From Paractinoplanes toevensis (GTDB lineage Bacteria; Actinomycetota; Actinomycetes; Mycobacteriales; Micromonosporaceae), in the NCBI RefSeq assembly GCF_018332695.1, contig NZ_BOQN01000065.1, positions 53,070 through 117,069 of the forward strand: a DNA stretch of 64,000 nt, written 5' to 3'. The notes under the pieces were generated by a model that saw only the letters and a list, made by a program, of their open reading frames with translations, was not told the origin of the DNA and ran no database searches. The position numbers and the translations under genes are program-made. Positions 24,722 to 34,022 of the stretch are shown here, one piece after another (the first letter of the stretch is position 1; each line of letters begins with the position of its first letter).

Positions 24722-26230
24722 ATGCGCAGATTGATCGCCATCGCTGCCGCCGGGTTCGTGCTGTTGAGCGGAACGCCGGCCCACGCCGCCGCCCCACCGG
24801 CCGAGTTCGGCTCGGACTGGGACGATCCGCGTACGGCCGCGCCGCCGATCGTCGCGCCGCCGGGGAAATCCTGCTCCACGACCATCGTCGATCATGCCTT
24901 CGCCGGCTATGACACGTACGTCAGCGCCTTCACCCCGCCGGCGGCCTGCCGCGGGCCCTGGGCCAAGGTGGTCCTTCGTCTTGACGGCGACGTCAAGGGC
25001 CGGCAGTACGACCGGCTCGGCTGGCTGACCATCGGTGGCGTGATGGTGTTCAAGACCTCGACGCCGGAGCCGTCGCCGGACGGGATCGCCTGGTCGGTCG
25101 AGAAGGACGTGACGTCGTACTCGGCGCTGCTGCGGTCGCCGCAGGCGGTGAACATGTACCTCGGCAACACGGTCGACGACACGTACACCGGGGTGCTGAA
25201 CGTCAAGATCTCGCTCACGTTCTACTCCGGCCGCTCCGCCCAGCCGGATGACGTGCTCCCGCTGGCCGATCAGGGTCGCGACGGCCCCGACCTGACCGGC
25301 ACCGTGCGGGTGCCACCGAACACGTCACGGCTGCTGGCCGAGGTCTACGCGACCGGCTCCGGCGGCGGTTGCGAGGAGTTCTGGTACCTCACCGCGCCCA
25401 CCTCGACCGGCTACTCCTGCCCGGCCGACCCGGGGCCGTACCGCGAGGTGCAGGTGCTGCTGGACGGCCGGGTCGCCGGCATCGCCGCGCCGTTCCCGCA
25501 CGTCTACACCGGCGGCTGGTCCAACCCCTTCCTCTGGTACGTCGTCCCGGCCCCGCGCGCCTTCGACATCCGGCCGATCAGCTACGACCTGACGCCGTAC
25601 CTGGGAACGCTGACCGACGGCGCCGCCCACCGCGTGTCGGTGCGGGTCGTCGGCGTGCCGGCCGGGCAGTCGGGCTGGGACACCCCGATCAACTTCCTCG
25701 GCTGGCGCGACCGGGGGGTCGCCCGGGTCACCGGTGGGCTGATCGGCTACCGATCGGGCGCCTTGACGAACGAGGTCACCGCCGAGGCCGGCCGGGTCGA
25801 CACCCACGGCGCGCACCGCCTCACCGCGACCGGCTATCTGCGCACCTCACACGGCGTCGTGACGTCGACCGTCACCCAGCGCGTCGGCAACGACAGCACG
25901 CACACGTGGGGCGAGGGCGAGAACCCGGACGCGCTGAACGCGACCTGGACCGACGAGGCGATCAGCGTGACCGGCGGCAAGGTCACCCGGCTGGCCCAGC
26001 GCTTCGCGATCGACGGCGCGATCACCATCGACGCGGACAACCGGCTCACCACCACGATGCGGATGACCGACGCCCGGGGCCCGGTGACCGACACGTTCAC
26101 CGGCGAGGCGAGCTGGCTGCTGAACGTGCCACGCGACCAGCGCCACGCGACCGCCACCACGAGCGAGCGCTACCGGATAGCCGGCCGCTACGACAAAACG
26201 ATCCGCACCGTCAACGGGACGGTGCTCTAG
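24722..26230 (+). CDS. secreted PNGase A-like glycoamidase
   Basis: The 502-residue protein has a clear signal peptide (MRRLIAIAAAGFVLLSGTPA-HA). The mature part matches the peptide-N4-(N-acetyl-glucosaminyl)asparagine amidase A family by its two jelly-roll halves with motifs such as CRGPWAKVVLRLDGDVKGRQ, YDRLGWLTIGGV, GGCEEFWYL and GGWSNPFLWYV. Enzymes of this family remove N-glycans from glycoproteins. A GGCAGGG site lies 8 nt before the ATG. The stop overlaps the convergent pnuC stop as CTAG. Activity is inferred from family resemblance only. Confidence 0.8.
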   Translation: MRRLIAIAAAGFVLLSGTPAHAAAPPAEFGSDWDDPRTAAPPIVAPPGKSCSTTIVDHAFAGYDTYVSAFTPPAACRGPWAKVVLRLDGDVKGRQYDRLGWLTIGGVMVFKTSTPEPSPDGIAWSVEKDVTSYSALLRSPQAVNMYLGNTVDDTYTGVLNVKISLTFYSGRSAQPDDVLPLADQGRDGPDLTGTVRVPPNTSRLLAEVYATGSGGGCEEFWYLTAPTSTGYSCPADPGPYREVQVLLDGRVAGIAAPFPHVYTGGWSNPFLWYVVPAPRAFDIRPISYDLTPYLGTLTDGAAHRVSVRVVGVPAGQSGWDTPINFLGWRDRGVARVTGGLIGYRSGALTNEVTAEAGRVDTHGAHRLTATGYLRTSHGVVTSTVTQRVGNDSTHTWGEGENPDALNATWTDEAISVTGGKVTRLAQRFAIDGAITIDADNRLTTTMRMTDARGPVTDTFTGEASWLLNVPRDQRHATATTSERYRIAGRYDKTIRTVNGTVL

Positions 26231-26940
26231 GCCGGCAGAACCGCCGGTTCGCCGGCGGCCGGCCGTCGCTCGACCCGGGAGATGCGCAGCCAGACCACGA
26301 AACCCCAGATCACGAACGCGGCGTAGACGGCGTAGAGGATCGCCGACGGGTAGTAGCCGAAGTGCAGCAACTCGGGCACGCCGACCAGGTCGACCGCGAT
26401 CCAGGCCAGCCAGAACTCCACCCAGCCGCGGGCCATCGCATAGGTGGCCAGCATCGAGCCCACGAAGATCCACGAGTCGGCCAGGTAATACCACCACGGC
26501 ACCGGGAAACCGGCGCCGACGGCGCGGAAGACGAAGAAGCAGAGCACCACGGCGACGAGGGCCAGCGGAATGAAGAGAGCCCGCTGCCTCGGCGAGGCCC
26601 AGTGCGGGGTGACGGCGACCCCGTGCGTACGGGCGCGGTTGCGCCGCCACGCCCACCAGCCGTACACGCTGGTGATGATGAAGAACACCTGCCGCGACGC
26701 CTGCCCGTACAGCGGGGTGCCCTGGTCGTTGCCGATGGCCTGACCCGTGAAGACGGTGAACAGCAGCACGTTGCCGACGATGCCGACCGGCCAGGCCCAC
26801 GCGTTGCGCCGCAGGCCGAACAGCGCCGAGCCGAGCCCGAACGCGTTGCCGACGATCTCGCGGTAGTAGATCGCCTGGTCGGCGGTCACCTGCCACTTGG
26901 CGTTGTAGAACGAGGTCAGCAGGTGATCGATCCAGGTCAC
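26227..26940 (-). CDS. pnuC: nicotinamide riboside transporter, PnuC family
   Basis: The 237-residue membrane protein has about seven helices and PnuC-type motifs: NAFGLGSALFGLRRNAWAWP near the N-terminus and WLAWIAVDLVGVPELLHFGY with YPSAILYAVYAAFVIWGF near the C-terminus. PnuC carries nicotinamide riboside or related vitamins by facilitated diffusion. The GTG start at 26940 lies 5 nt after a TACGAT -10 element on the minus strand, back to back with the corA-like promoter. I found no riboswitch in the very short upstream gap. Confidence 0.87.
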   Translation of the reverse strand: MTWIDHLLTSFYNAKWQVTADQAIYYREIVGNAFGLGSALFGLRRNAWAWPVGIVGNVLLFTVFTGQAIGNDQGTPLYGQASRQVFFIITSVYGWWAWRRNRARTHGVAVTPHWASPRQRALFIPLALVAVVLCFFVFRAVGAGFPVPWWYYLADSWIFVGSMLATYAMARGWVEFWLAWIAVDLVGVPELLHFGYYPSAILYAVYAAFVIWGFVVWLRISRVERRPAAGEPAVLPA

Positions 26941-26945
26941 GGCCC

Positions 26946-26951
26946 ATCGTA
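26946..26951 (-). promoter_or_regulatory. -10 element of pnuC
   Basis: TACGAT on the minus strand is 5 nt before the GTG at 26940. It is divergent from the CATAGT element at 26972 and fits a leaderless transcript. Confidence 0.4.
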
Positions 26952-26971
26952 TGGCGGACGTCCTGGTGGGG

Positions 26972-26977
26972 CATAGT
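26972..26977 (+). promoter_or_regulatory. -10 element of the corA-like gene
   Basis: CATAGT is followed by 6 nt and the GTG at 26984. This decides between several possible upstream starts, including the ATG at 26951, which would sit inside the divergent promoter. Confidence 0.4.
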
Positions 26978-26983
26978 GTGACG

Positions 26984-27982
26984 GTGAACGCGCCGTCCTG
27001 CCCCACCGACACCAGGCTCTACGCCAAGGGCCGCCTCGTCGCCGAGGGTTTCCCCGCCGATCAGGCCCCCGGGCTTCTCACCAAGCACCCCGACGCGGTC
27101 CTCTGGCTCGACCTCTATCGCCCCGGCCCGGACGACCTCGCCCTGGTGGCCGAGGAGTTCCACCTGCACCCGCTGGCGATCGAGGACGCCACCCAGGAGC
27201 ACGAGCGCCCCAAACTCGACCGCTACCCGGAGCACCTGTTCCTCAACGTCTACGGGGTGGACGTCTCCACCAAGCCCGAGGACCCGCCGTTCGGCAAGAC
27301 CGAGATCAGCGCGTTCGCCACCGAGCGAGCCCTGATCACCGTGCGCAAGGGCCCGTCCGACACGCAGAAGTTCGTCGACCGCTGGGACGCCGACGCCGAG
27401 CTGGCCGAGTCCGGCGGCGTCTCCTTCCTGCTCTACGGCCTGCTCGACGTGGTGGTGGACGGGCACGTCGACGCCGCCCAGCAGCTCGACGAGGCGATGG
27501 ACCAGGTCGAGGATGCCCTGCTGGAGGAGGGCGGCGCACCTCGGGCGGTGCGGATGCACGGCATGCGGCTGCGCAAGACCGTGGCGGCGCTGCGCCGGGC
27601 GGTCACCCCGATGCCGGAGGTGATCGCCGAGGCGATGCGCAAGGACCTCGGCCTGGTCGACGAGAAGCTGCAGCCATACTTCCGGGACGTCGAGGACCAC
27701 GCCCGGCACGCCGGGGACCAGGTCGAGCACCTGCGGGACCGGATCGAGGGGCTGCTCCAGGCCGACCTGGCCGAGCAGGGCAACGTGCTCAACGACATCA
27801 CCCGCAAGCTGGCCGCCTGGGCCGCGGTGATCACCGTCCCGACCGCCCTCACCGGCTATTTCGGACAGAACCTCCCCTATCCGGGATATCAGCAGACGTG
27901 GGGTTACATCCAGAGCATGATCCTGCTGGTCGTCGTGGCCGGCGGCCTGTACTGGTACCTGAAGCGGCGCGGCTGGTTGTAG
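26984..27982 (+). CDS. CorA-like divalent metal channel
   Basis: The protein of about 332 residues has the CorA plan: a large soluble N-terminal domain (DLYRPGPDDLALVAEEFHLH PLAIEDA), a long stalk helix region, and two C-terminal membrane helices ending in a basic tail (YWYLKRRGWL). The loop signature after the first helix reads YFGQNLPYPG in place of the classical YGMNF motif, so ion choice may differ from a standard magnesium channel. The start at 26984 follows from the adjacent -10 element; a GTG at 26978 or an ATG at 26951 are alternatives in the same frame. Confidence 0.83.
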   Translation: MNAPSCPTDTRLYAKGRLVAEGFPADQAPGLLTKHPDAVLWLDLYRPGPDDLALVAEEFHLHPLAIEDATQEHERPKLDRYPEHLFLNVYGVDVSTKPEDPPFGKTEISAFATERALITVRKGPSDTQKFVDRWDADAELAESGGVSFLLYGLLDVVVDGHVDAAQQLDEAMDQVEDALLEEGGAPRAVRMHGMRLRKTVAALRRAVTPMPEVIAEAMRKDLGLVDEKLQPYFRDVEDHARHAGDQVEHLRDRIEGLLQADLAEQGNVLNDITRKLAAWAAVITVPTALTGYFGQNLPYPGYQQTWGYIQSMILLVVVAGGLYWYLKRRGWL

Positions 27983-28007
27983 CCCCCTACGCGCGGTCCC
28001 GGTGACG

Positions 28008-28013
28008 TAACCT
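28008..28013 (+). promoter_or_regulatory. -10 element of the ABC permease operon
   Basis: TAACCT lies 6 nt before the GTG at 28020 and suggests leaderless transcription of the three-gene operon. Confidence 0.4.
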
Positions 28014-28019
28014 GCCCGG

Positions 28020-31019
28020 GTGTTCACGGTCATCTGGGGTGCGGTGCGGACACGCACTGCCCAGGTGCTGACCGTCCTGATCCTGACCGCGCTGGCCGCC
28101 TCGATCGCGGCGGCCGCGCCCTGGTTCGCCCTGGTCGCCGCCGACCGAGCCGCCGCGGCCGATGTCGCCGCCGCCCCGGCCGAGCAGCGCACCCTCTCGA
28201 TCCGGCAGCGGGCGGAGACCGACGGCGACCCGCGCGCCTCGCTCCGGGAGTTCGCCGCGACCGTGCGCGGCCAGCTCCCGCTGCCGGCCGCCGACCCGAT
28301 CACCGGCCTGGTGCAGCCGCTCAACGCCACCCACGGCACCGACACCCCGGCCATCCAGGTGGCCTACCGCGACGACTTCTGCGCCCACCTGCGCCTGGAG
28401 GGTCCGTGCCCGGCCGCGCCGTTCGAGGCGACGATCAGCCGCAACGCCGCCCAGCAGCTCGGCGTCTCGGCCGGCCAGACCATCGATCTGCGCAACACGC
28501 TGCTGGCCGAACCGGTCCGGCTCCGGGTGGTCTCGCTCTACGAGCTGAACGAGCCGGGCAGCCCGTACTGGAGCAATCCGCTCTTCCGCAAGGACACCGG
28601 GCTGGATCCGACGTTCACGCCGCTGGACACCTTCCAGAACCGTCAGCTTTGGCAACCCACCATTGCGTACGACGTACAGATCCCGGAAGGCCTGCTTCGC
28701 GGCGACAACGGTTACCGGCTCGGCCCGGTGCTGCAGGCCGCCACCGTCCGGCTGGATCAGGTCGACCTGCGGCTGGTCAACCTGAGCGGCCCACTGCTCG
28801 ACACCATCATCCGTGACCGGGCCGCGATCGAGCGCGGCGTGCTCGTCTCGATGGTGCAGATCCTCATCCTCGCCTGGTTCGCGATCGGGCTCGCGGGCCG
28901 CTACACGGGTCGCGACCGCCGCGGCGACGCCGCCCTGCTCAAGCTGCGCGGCAGCACCCGCTGGTCGATGCTGCGGCTGGCTCTCGGCCAGCATCTCGTG
29001 CCGCTCGTCCTGGGCGCGCTGGCCGGCCTCCCGCTCGGCTACCTGATGGCCCGGGTGCTGGCCGGCCCGGTCACCCGGCCGGACGCCCAGCGCACCGCCC
29101 TGCTGCTGTCGGTGGCCGCGGTGGCCGCGGTGCTGGCCGGCGGCCTGATCGTGCTCGCCGTGATCGAGGGCGTGGTGCTTCGCCGCCCGGTCGCCGACCT
29201 GCTGCGCAACGTCGTCGGCGGCCGCGGCGACTGGCGGGCCGGCCTGGCCGACCTGCTGTTGCTGGCGATCGCCGTCGCCGCCGTCTACCAGGCCCGCTCC
29301 GGAGCGGCCGGCGCCGGCCTCGCGCTGGCCGCCCCCGCCCTGGTCGCCCTGGCGGTGGCGCTGCTGCTGGCCCGGCTGCTCGGCCGGGTGGCCGACCGGG
29401 GCGGCGGCGCGGCCGTGCGCACCGGCCGGCTCCGGCTCGGCCTGACCGCGGTCCAGGTGTCCCGGCAGCCCGGCAGCGACCGGGTGTTCGCACTGGTCGT
29501 GGTGGCCGTCGCGGTCTTCGGCACGGCGCTCGGCGGCTGGTGGGGCGAGCGCACCGCGCGGATCGAGCGCAGCGCCGCCGAGCTCGGCGCGGCCCGGGTG
29601 CTCACCGTGCAGGCGCCCAGCCGGACCGCGCTGCTGCGAGCGGTCCGCCAGGCCGACCCGGTGGGGGACCGGGCGATGGCCGTGGTGGTCGACCGGTCCA
29701 GCACCCTGCCGGTTCTCGCGGTGGACAGCACCCGGCTGGCCGCGGTGGCTCGCTGGCGCCCCGAGTACGGCCCGCGGCCCGACCTGTTCCAAGCCTCCCC
29801 GGCCGTGTCGCCGCCGATCACCGGGACCGGGCTCAGCCTGCGGCTGCGCTACGACAGCGCCGTTCCCGCCGCCCTGAGCCTGGTGCTGCAGAACGAGGAC
29901 ACCGGCGCCCCGGTCCGGGCCCGCTTCGGCGTTCCCGCCAAGGGCGAGCAGACGCTGACCGCGCCGATCGACGGCTGCACGACCGGCGGTTGCCGCATCC
30001 TGCGCTGGGAACTGACCAGCCCGCCGCAACCGGACGGCCGGATGTTCCCGCCGCCGGCCGGCGCCGCCGTGACCGTGCGGGGCCTCACCCAGCAGGGTCC
30101 GGACGCCGTCGTGCTGGACGCGACCGCCCTCGGCGACATCGCCCGCTGGCGGCCCGGCACGCTCGGTGCCGCCCTCGACGTGACGGCGGCCGGCGGCACC
30201 CTGCGACTGAGCGTGGACGCCAACCCGGCCGGCCTGCCGCAGATCGGCGACGCCGCGTACGCGGTGGACACCACCCTGCCGCTGCCGATCGTGAAGGCCG
30301 GTCCGCCGCTGCCGGAGTGGCAGTTCACCGAGCCGGCCCTGTTCGCGATCGACGGGCCCGGCGTGCCGGTGCGGATCGCCGGCACCGCCCGCGCGCTGCC
30401 CGTGGTCGGCCGCACCGGGGTGCTGGTCGACCTGGAGGCCAGCCGCCGCATCATCGGCGACACCGACGCGCCCGGCGACTTCCAGGTGTGGCTCACCCCG
30501 TCGGCCGGGGCGGCGACGATCCGGGCGCTGACCGCGGCCGGCCTGACCGTCGTCGGGGACGCGTCCATCAGCGGCCGGGCCGACGCCCTCGCCGATCAGG
30601 CCCCCGCGGTGACCAGCCGGTTCGCGATCGCGGCCGGGGTGGTCGCGTTGCTGCTCGCGGCGGCGGCGATCGGCGTGGCCGGGGCGGTGGACCGGCGAAC
30701 CCGGCTCGACCAGCTCCGCGCGCTGCGGGTGCAGGGCCTGGACGGGCGGACCGCGGTCGCCGTCGCGTACGCCGGGACCGCCGTCCTCATCGGCGCCGGC
30801 GTCCTGGCCGGGATCGTCGCGGCCGCGCTGGCCCGGCCCCTCGCCCGGGTGACCGTACCCGCCTTCACCGACGGCTGGGACGTGCTGCCGCTGCCCAGCG
30901 CCCTCGGTGGGATGGCTCTCGCGGTCGCGCTGCCGGCCGCGCTCGTCGTCCTGGGCCTGACCGGCCTGCTCGCCGTGCTGCCGCTGATCCGCCGGCTGCG
31001 GACGGAGGACATCCGGTGA
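28020..31019 (+). CDS. giant FtsX-like ABC transporter permease
   Basis: The 999-residue protein starts with a membrane helix (VLTVLILTALAASIAAAAPW) and a large outer domain. A block of helices follows near residues 275-400 (LVSMVQILILAWFAIGLAGR, AALLKLRGSTRWSMLRLALG), then more helices, a second outer domain and a final three-helix FtsX block near the C-terminus (LRALRVQGLDGRTAVAVAYA). This double FtsX/MacB-like plan belongs to ABC systems that move lipids, lipoproteins or peptides rather than import solutes. Its stop overlaps the next permease start as GTGA, and an ATPase gene follows. The cargo is unknown. Confidence 0.87.
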   Translation: MFTVIWGAVRTRTAQVLTVLILTALAASIAAAAPWFALVAADRAAAADVAAAPAEQRTLSIRQRAETDGDPRASLREFAATVRGQLPLPAADPITGLVQPLNATHGTDTPAIQVAYRDDFCAHLRLEGPCPAAPFEATISRNAAQQLGVSAGQTIDLRNTLLAEPVRLRVVSLYELNEPGSPYWSNPLFRKDTGLDPTFTPLDTFQNRQLWQPTIAYDVQIPEGLLRGDNGYRLGPVLQAATVRLDQVDLRLVNLSGPLLDTIIRDRAAIERGVLVSMVQILILAWFAIGLAGRYTGRDRRGDAALLKLRGSTRWSMLRLALGQHLVPLVLGALAGLPLGYLMARVLAGPVTRPDAQRTALLLSVAAVAAVLAGGLIVLAVIEGVVLRRPVADLLRNVVGGRGDWRAGLADLLLLAIAVAAVYQARSGAAGAGLALAAPALVALAVALLLARLLGRVADRGGGAAVRTGRLRLGLTAVQVSRQPGSDRVFALVVVAVAVFGTALGGWWGERTARIERSAAELGAARVLTVQAPSRTALLRAVRQADPVGDRAMAVVVDRSSTLPVLAVDSTRLAAVARWRPEYGPRPDLFQASPAVSPPITGTGLSLRLRYDSAVPAALSLVLQNEDTGAPVRARFGVPAKGEQTLTAPIDGCTTGGCRILRWELTSPPQPDGRMFPPPAGAAVTVRGLTQQGPDAVVLDATALGDIARWRPGTLGAALDVTAAGGTLRLSVDANPAGLPQIGDAAYAVDTTLPLPIVKAGPPLPEWQFTEPALFAIDGPGVPVRIAGTARALPVVGRTGVLVDLEASRRIIGDTDAPGDFQVWLTPSAGAATIRALTAAGLTVVGDASISGRADALADQAPAVTSRFAIAAGVVALLLAAAAIGVAGAVDRRTRLDQLRALRVQGLDGRTAVAVAYAGTAVLIGAGVLAGIVAAALARPLARVTVPAFTDGWDVLPLPSALGGMALAVALPAALVVLGLTGLLAVLPLIRRLRTEDIR

Positions 31020-34018
31020 TCGCCCTCGTCCTCGCCATGCTCTGGACCCGCCGCGGCCAGTCGGTGACCCTCGGGCTGCTGGCCCTGTTCGCGGTGGCCG
31101 CCGCGGTGGCCTCGCCGGCCTACCTGATCGCCACCGACCGGGCGGTGGCCGCCGGGCAGATCGCCACCGCCACCCCGGCCGAGCGCGGCGTCGTGATCAC
31201 CGCGACCCAGGACGACCGCACCGTCGACCCCGGCACCCCCGACTTCACCAACGTCGGCGCGGCCCTGGTCAACCTGCCCGGGTTCAGCTACACCTACGCC
31301 GCCGAGTTCCCGGCCGTCGGGATCGAGAAGGACAACCTGCACCCGTCCCGGTTCACCTTCCGCCAGGGCGTCTGCGCGCACCTGCGGATCGTCGCCGGGC
31401 GCTGCCTGGCCGGTGAGGGCGAGGTGCTGCTCGGCGCGGCCACCGCGGCCCGGCTGCACCTGACCGCCGGCTCGGCGATCACGCTGACCTACGGCAAGTT
31501 CGTCGACGACCCGCGGGACCCGTACTACACGGCGGACGGCAAACCGAAACGCCTGGACGTGGCCGGCGTCTACGCCGTACCGGAACCGGGTGAGGTCTTC
31601 TGGGGCACCCACGGTTACTGGACCGCGGTGCCCAACCGCGGTCCGGGCGAGCCGGTGTTCGCCGGCGCGACCACGCTGAAGGCCTTCGACCACGGCCGCA
31701 CCCAGATGTCGATCGACGGCACCGCCGGCCCGCAGGCGCTCGACATCGACCGTCTCGGCGAGCTGCGGGCCGGGCTGGCCAAGCTCGAGACGTCGGCGGC
31801 CCAGCTCGGCCCGACCATCCAGATCGACACGAGCATGCCTTACCTTCTGGACCGGATCGACGCCGGCCGGGCCGCGGCGCGGGTGCTGATCCCGGTGCTC
31901 GCCGTCCCCCTGGTCCTGCTCGCCTGCTTCAGCATCTTCCTGGCCGTCAGCTACGGCAGCCAGGGTCGCCAGCCGGAGCTGGCGTTGGTGGCGCTGCGCG
32001 GCACCCGCTGGTGGACGCGCTGGTGGCTGGCCACCGGCGAAAGCCTGATCGCCATCGGAATAGGCGCGGCGGCCGGTTGCCTGGCCGGCCAGTTGCTGGT
32101 CGACGCGGTGACGGCGGCCCGATTCGGCGACATCGGCTCCGGCGCGGACTGGTCGTCGCTGCGCTACGCCCCGATCGCCGCCCTGGCCGCGCTGGCCGCC
32201 GCCGTCCTGGCCCAGCGCCGCCAGCTGCTCAGCCCGGTGGCCACCCTGCTGCGCCGCAACCCGGTCGCGGCGAACGGCCCGCGAGCGGTCGCCGTCGAGG
32301 CGGTGATCGTGCTGCTCGCCGTGATCAGCGGCGTCCAGCTGGCGCTGAGCAACGGCGAACTGACCGGCATCGGCCGGCTCGCCCCCGCCTTCATCGTCCT
32401 GGCCGTGGCCCTGCTGGCGGCCCGTGCACTGATGCCGCTGATCACCCGGTACGCCACCCGGGCGCTGCGCGGCGGCCGGCTGGGGGCGGCCCTGGCCGCC
32501 TTCCAGCTCTCCCGCCGGCCCGGTGCCCAGCGGCTCTTCGCGCTGCTGGTGGCCACGGTCGCGGTGGCCGGCTACGGCGCCTGCGCGGTCGACGCCGCCA
32601 CCCGCGGCCGCGAGATGCAGGCCGGCCTGGGCATCGGCGCCGACCGGGTGCTCACCGTCGAACCGCTGTTCCGCAGCCAGCTCCTGCACGCCGTCCGGCA
32701 GATCGACCCGGACGGCCGGTTCGCCATGGCGGTGGCCCGGCTGCCCAGCTCCACGGCCGGCGAGCCGATCGCCATCGCCGTCGACACGACCCGGCTGGGG
32801 ACGGTCGCCAAGTGGCCGGGCGGCACGTCGGCCGCCGAGGTCGGCGAACGGCTGCGCCCGCCGGCCCCCGCGCCGATCGAGCTGCACGGTCAGGACCTGA
32901 GCCTGACCGCGACCACCGGCGGCATGATCGAGGGCCGGTCACTGGTGATCGCCCTGTCGGTGACCTCGCTGACCGGCCTCGGCGACGCGGTGGTCCAGCT
33001 CGGCGAGCTGCATCCCGGCCCCTGGAAATATCAGCAGCGGGCGCCGGTCTGCGCGCAGGGATGCCGGCTCAACGGCATCCAGCTGAACACCACCGCCACC
33101 ATCGTCGGGGTGACCGCGAAGGTGGTGGTCAGCGCGATCGGCTCGGTCGACCCGGCCCGGCTGGACCCGTCCGGCTGGCGGGCACCCGCGGTCGCGAAGA
33201 TCGCCAAGGACCCGGCCGGCCTGCTCATCGACCTCGACGCCGGCAGCGGCCTGCCGACCGGCGCGTGGATCCACCCGGCCGACACCCCGTCGCCGCTGCC
33301 CGCCGCGTACGCGGGCGCGCCACCGGTCGGCAACACGCTCACCGACATGGACGGCGAACTGATGCGGGTCGCGCTGACCGACCGCCTCCCGGCCGTGCCC
33401 CGGATCGGCGACCGGGGCGCGATCGTCGACCTCGACTACGCCGACCGCAACTCCGCGCACGCCTCGGTCGCGCTGGAACCACAGGTGTGGTTGAACGACC
33501 GGGCGCCCGCCGACATCCTCGACCGGCTCGGCGCGGCCGGCCTGACCGTGACCGGCGACAACAGCTCCACCACGGTGCGCCGGCAACTGGACGAGCAGGG
33601 CCCGGCGCTGGCGCTCTGGTTCTACCTGCTGGCCGGTGCGCTGTCGGTGCTGCTGGGCGCGGGCGCGCTGGTGCTGGCGGCCGCGGTCGACCGGGCCCGC
33701 CGGGTGGAGGACCTCACCGCCCTGCGCACCCAGGGCCTGCGCCGCCCGACCGCCGCCCGGGCGACCCTGTGGACCTATCCGGTGCTGGTCGCCTTCGCGT
33801 CCCTGATCGGTGTGCTGACCGCCCTGGTCACCTGGGCGATGACCGGCTGGGCGCTGCCCCTGGCCGGCCTCAACCCGCCCAGCCTGCCGCTGCCCGGCTG
33901 GCCCGGCGCCCTCTCGGTGGCCGGCACCACGCTGCTGGTGCTTATCCTGCTCACCATCGTCGCCGCCGGCACCGGCGGCGACCTGCACCGGCGGATCGAC
34001 CGGGGAACGGGGAACTGA
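31016..34018 (+). CDS. giant FtsX-like ABC transporter permease (second subunit)
   Basis: The 1000-residue protein has the same order of parts as its upstream neighbour: an N-terminal helix (SVTLGLLALFAVAAAVASPA), an outer domain, an FtsX-type helix block (ILIP-type VLIPVLAVPLVLLACFSIFL, ELALVALRGTRWWTRWWLA), another outer domain with three cysteines, and a C-terminal helix block (EDLTALRTQGLRRPTAARA). It is a distant paralogue of the first permease, so the two likely form a heterodimer. The GTG start overlaps the upstream stop. It is followed after 4 nt by the ATPase gene. Confidence 0.87.
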   Translation: MIALVLAMLWTRRGQSVTLGLLALFAVAAAVASPAYLIATDRAVAAGQIATATPAERGVVITATQDDRTVDPGTPDFTNVGAALVNLPGFSYTYAAEFPAVGIEKDNLHPSRFTFRQGVCAHLRIVAGRCLAGEGEVLLGAATAARLHLTAGSAITLTYGKFVDDPRDPYYTADGKPKRLDVAGVYAVPEPGEVFWGTHGYWTAVPNRGPGEPVFAGATTLKAFDHGRTQMSIDGTAGPQALDIDRLGELRAGLAKLETSAAQLGPTIQIDTSMPYLLDRIDAGRAAARVLIPVLAVPLVLLACFSIFLAVSYGSQGRQPELALVALRGTRWWTRWWLATGESLIAIGIGAAAGCLAGQLLVDAVTAARFGDIGSGADWSSLRYAPIAALAALAAAVLAQRRQLLSPVATLLRRNPVAANGPRAVAVEAVIVLLAVISGVQLALSNGELTGIGRLAPAFIVLAVALLAARALMPLITRYATRALRGGRLGAALAAFQLSRRPGAQRLFALLVATVAVAGYGACAVDAATRGREMQAGLGIGADRVLTVEPLFRSQLLHAVRQIDPDGRFAMAVARLPSSTAGEPIAIAVDTTRLGTVAKWPGGTSAAEVGERLRPPAPAPIELHGQDLSLTATTGGMIEGRSLVIALSVTSLTGLGDAVVQLGELHPGPWKYQQRAPVCAQGCRLNGIQLNTTATIVGVTAKVVVSAIGSVDPARLDPSGWRAPAVAKIAKDPAGLLIDLDAGSGLPTGAWIHPADTPSPLPAAYAGAPPVGNTLTDMDGELMRVALTDRLPAVPRIGDRGAIVDLDYADRNSAHASVALEPQVWLNDRAPADILDRLGAAGLTVTGDNSSTTVRRQLDEQGPALALWFYLLAGALSVLLGAGALVLAAAVDRARRVEDLTALRTQGLRRPTAARATLWTYPVLVAFASLIGVLTALVTWAMTGWALPLAGLNPPSLPLPGWPGALSVAGTTLLVLILLTIVAAGTGGDLHRRIDRGTGN

Positions 34019-34022
34019 TCAC

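Noticed and set aside
26951..26983. ATG at 26951 as the corA-like start
   Set aside because: It would lie inside the divergent pnuC promoter, and a -10 element sits downstream of it, 6 nt before the GTG at 26984.
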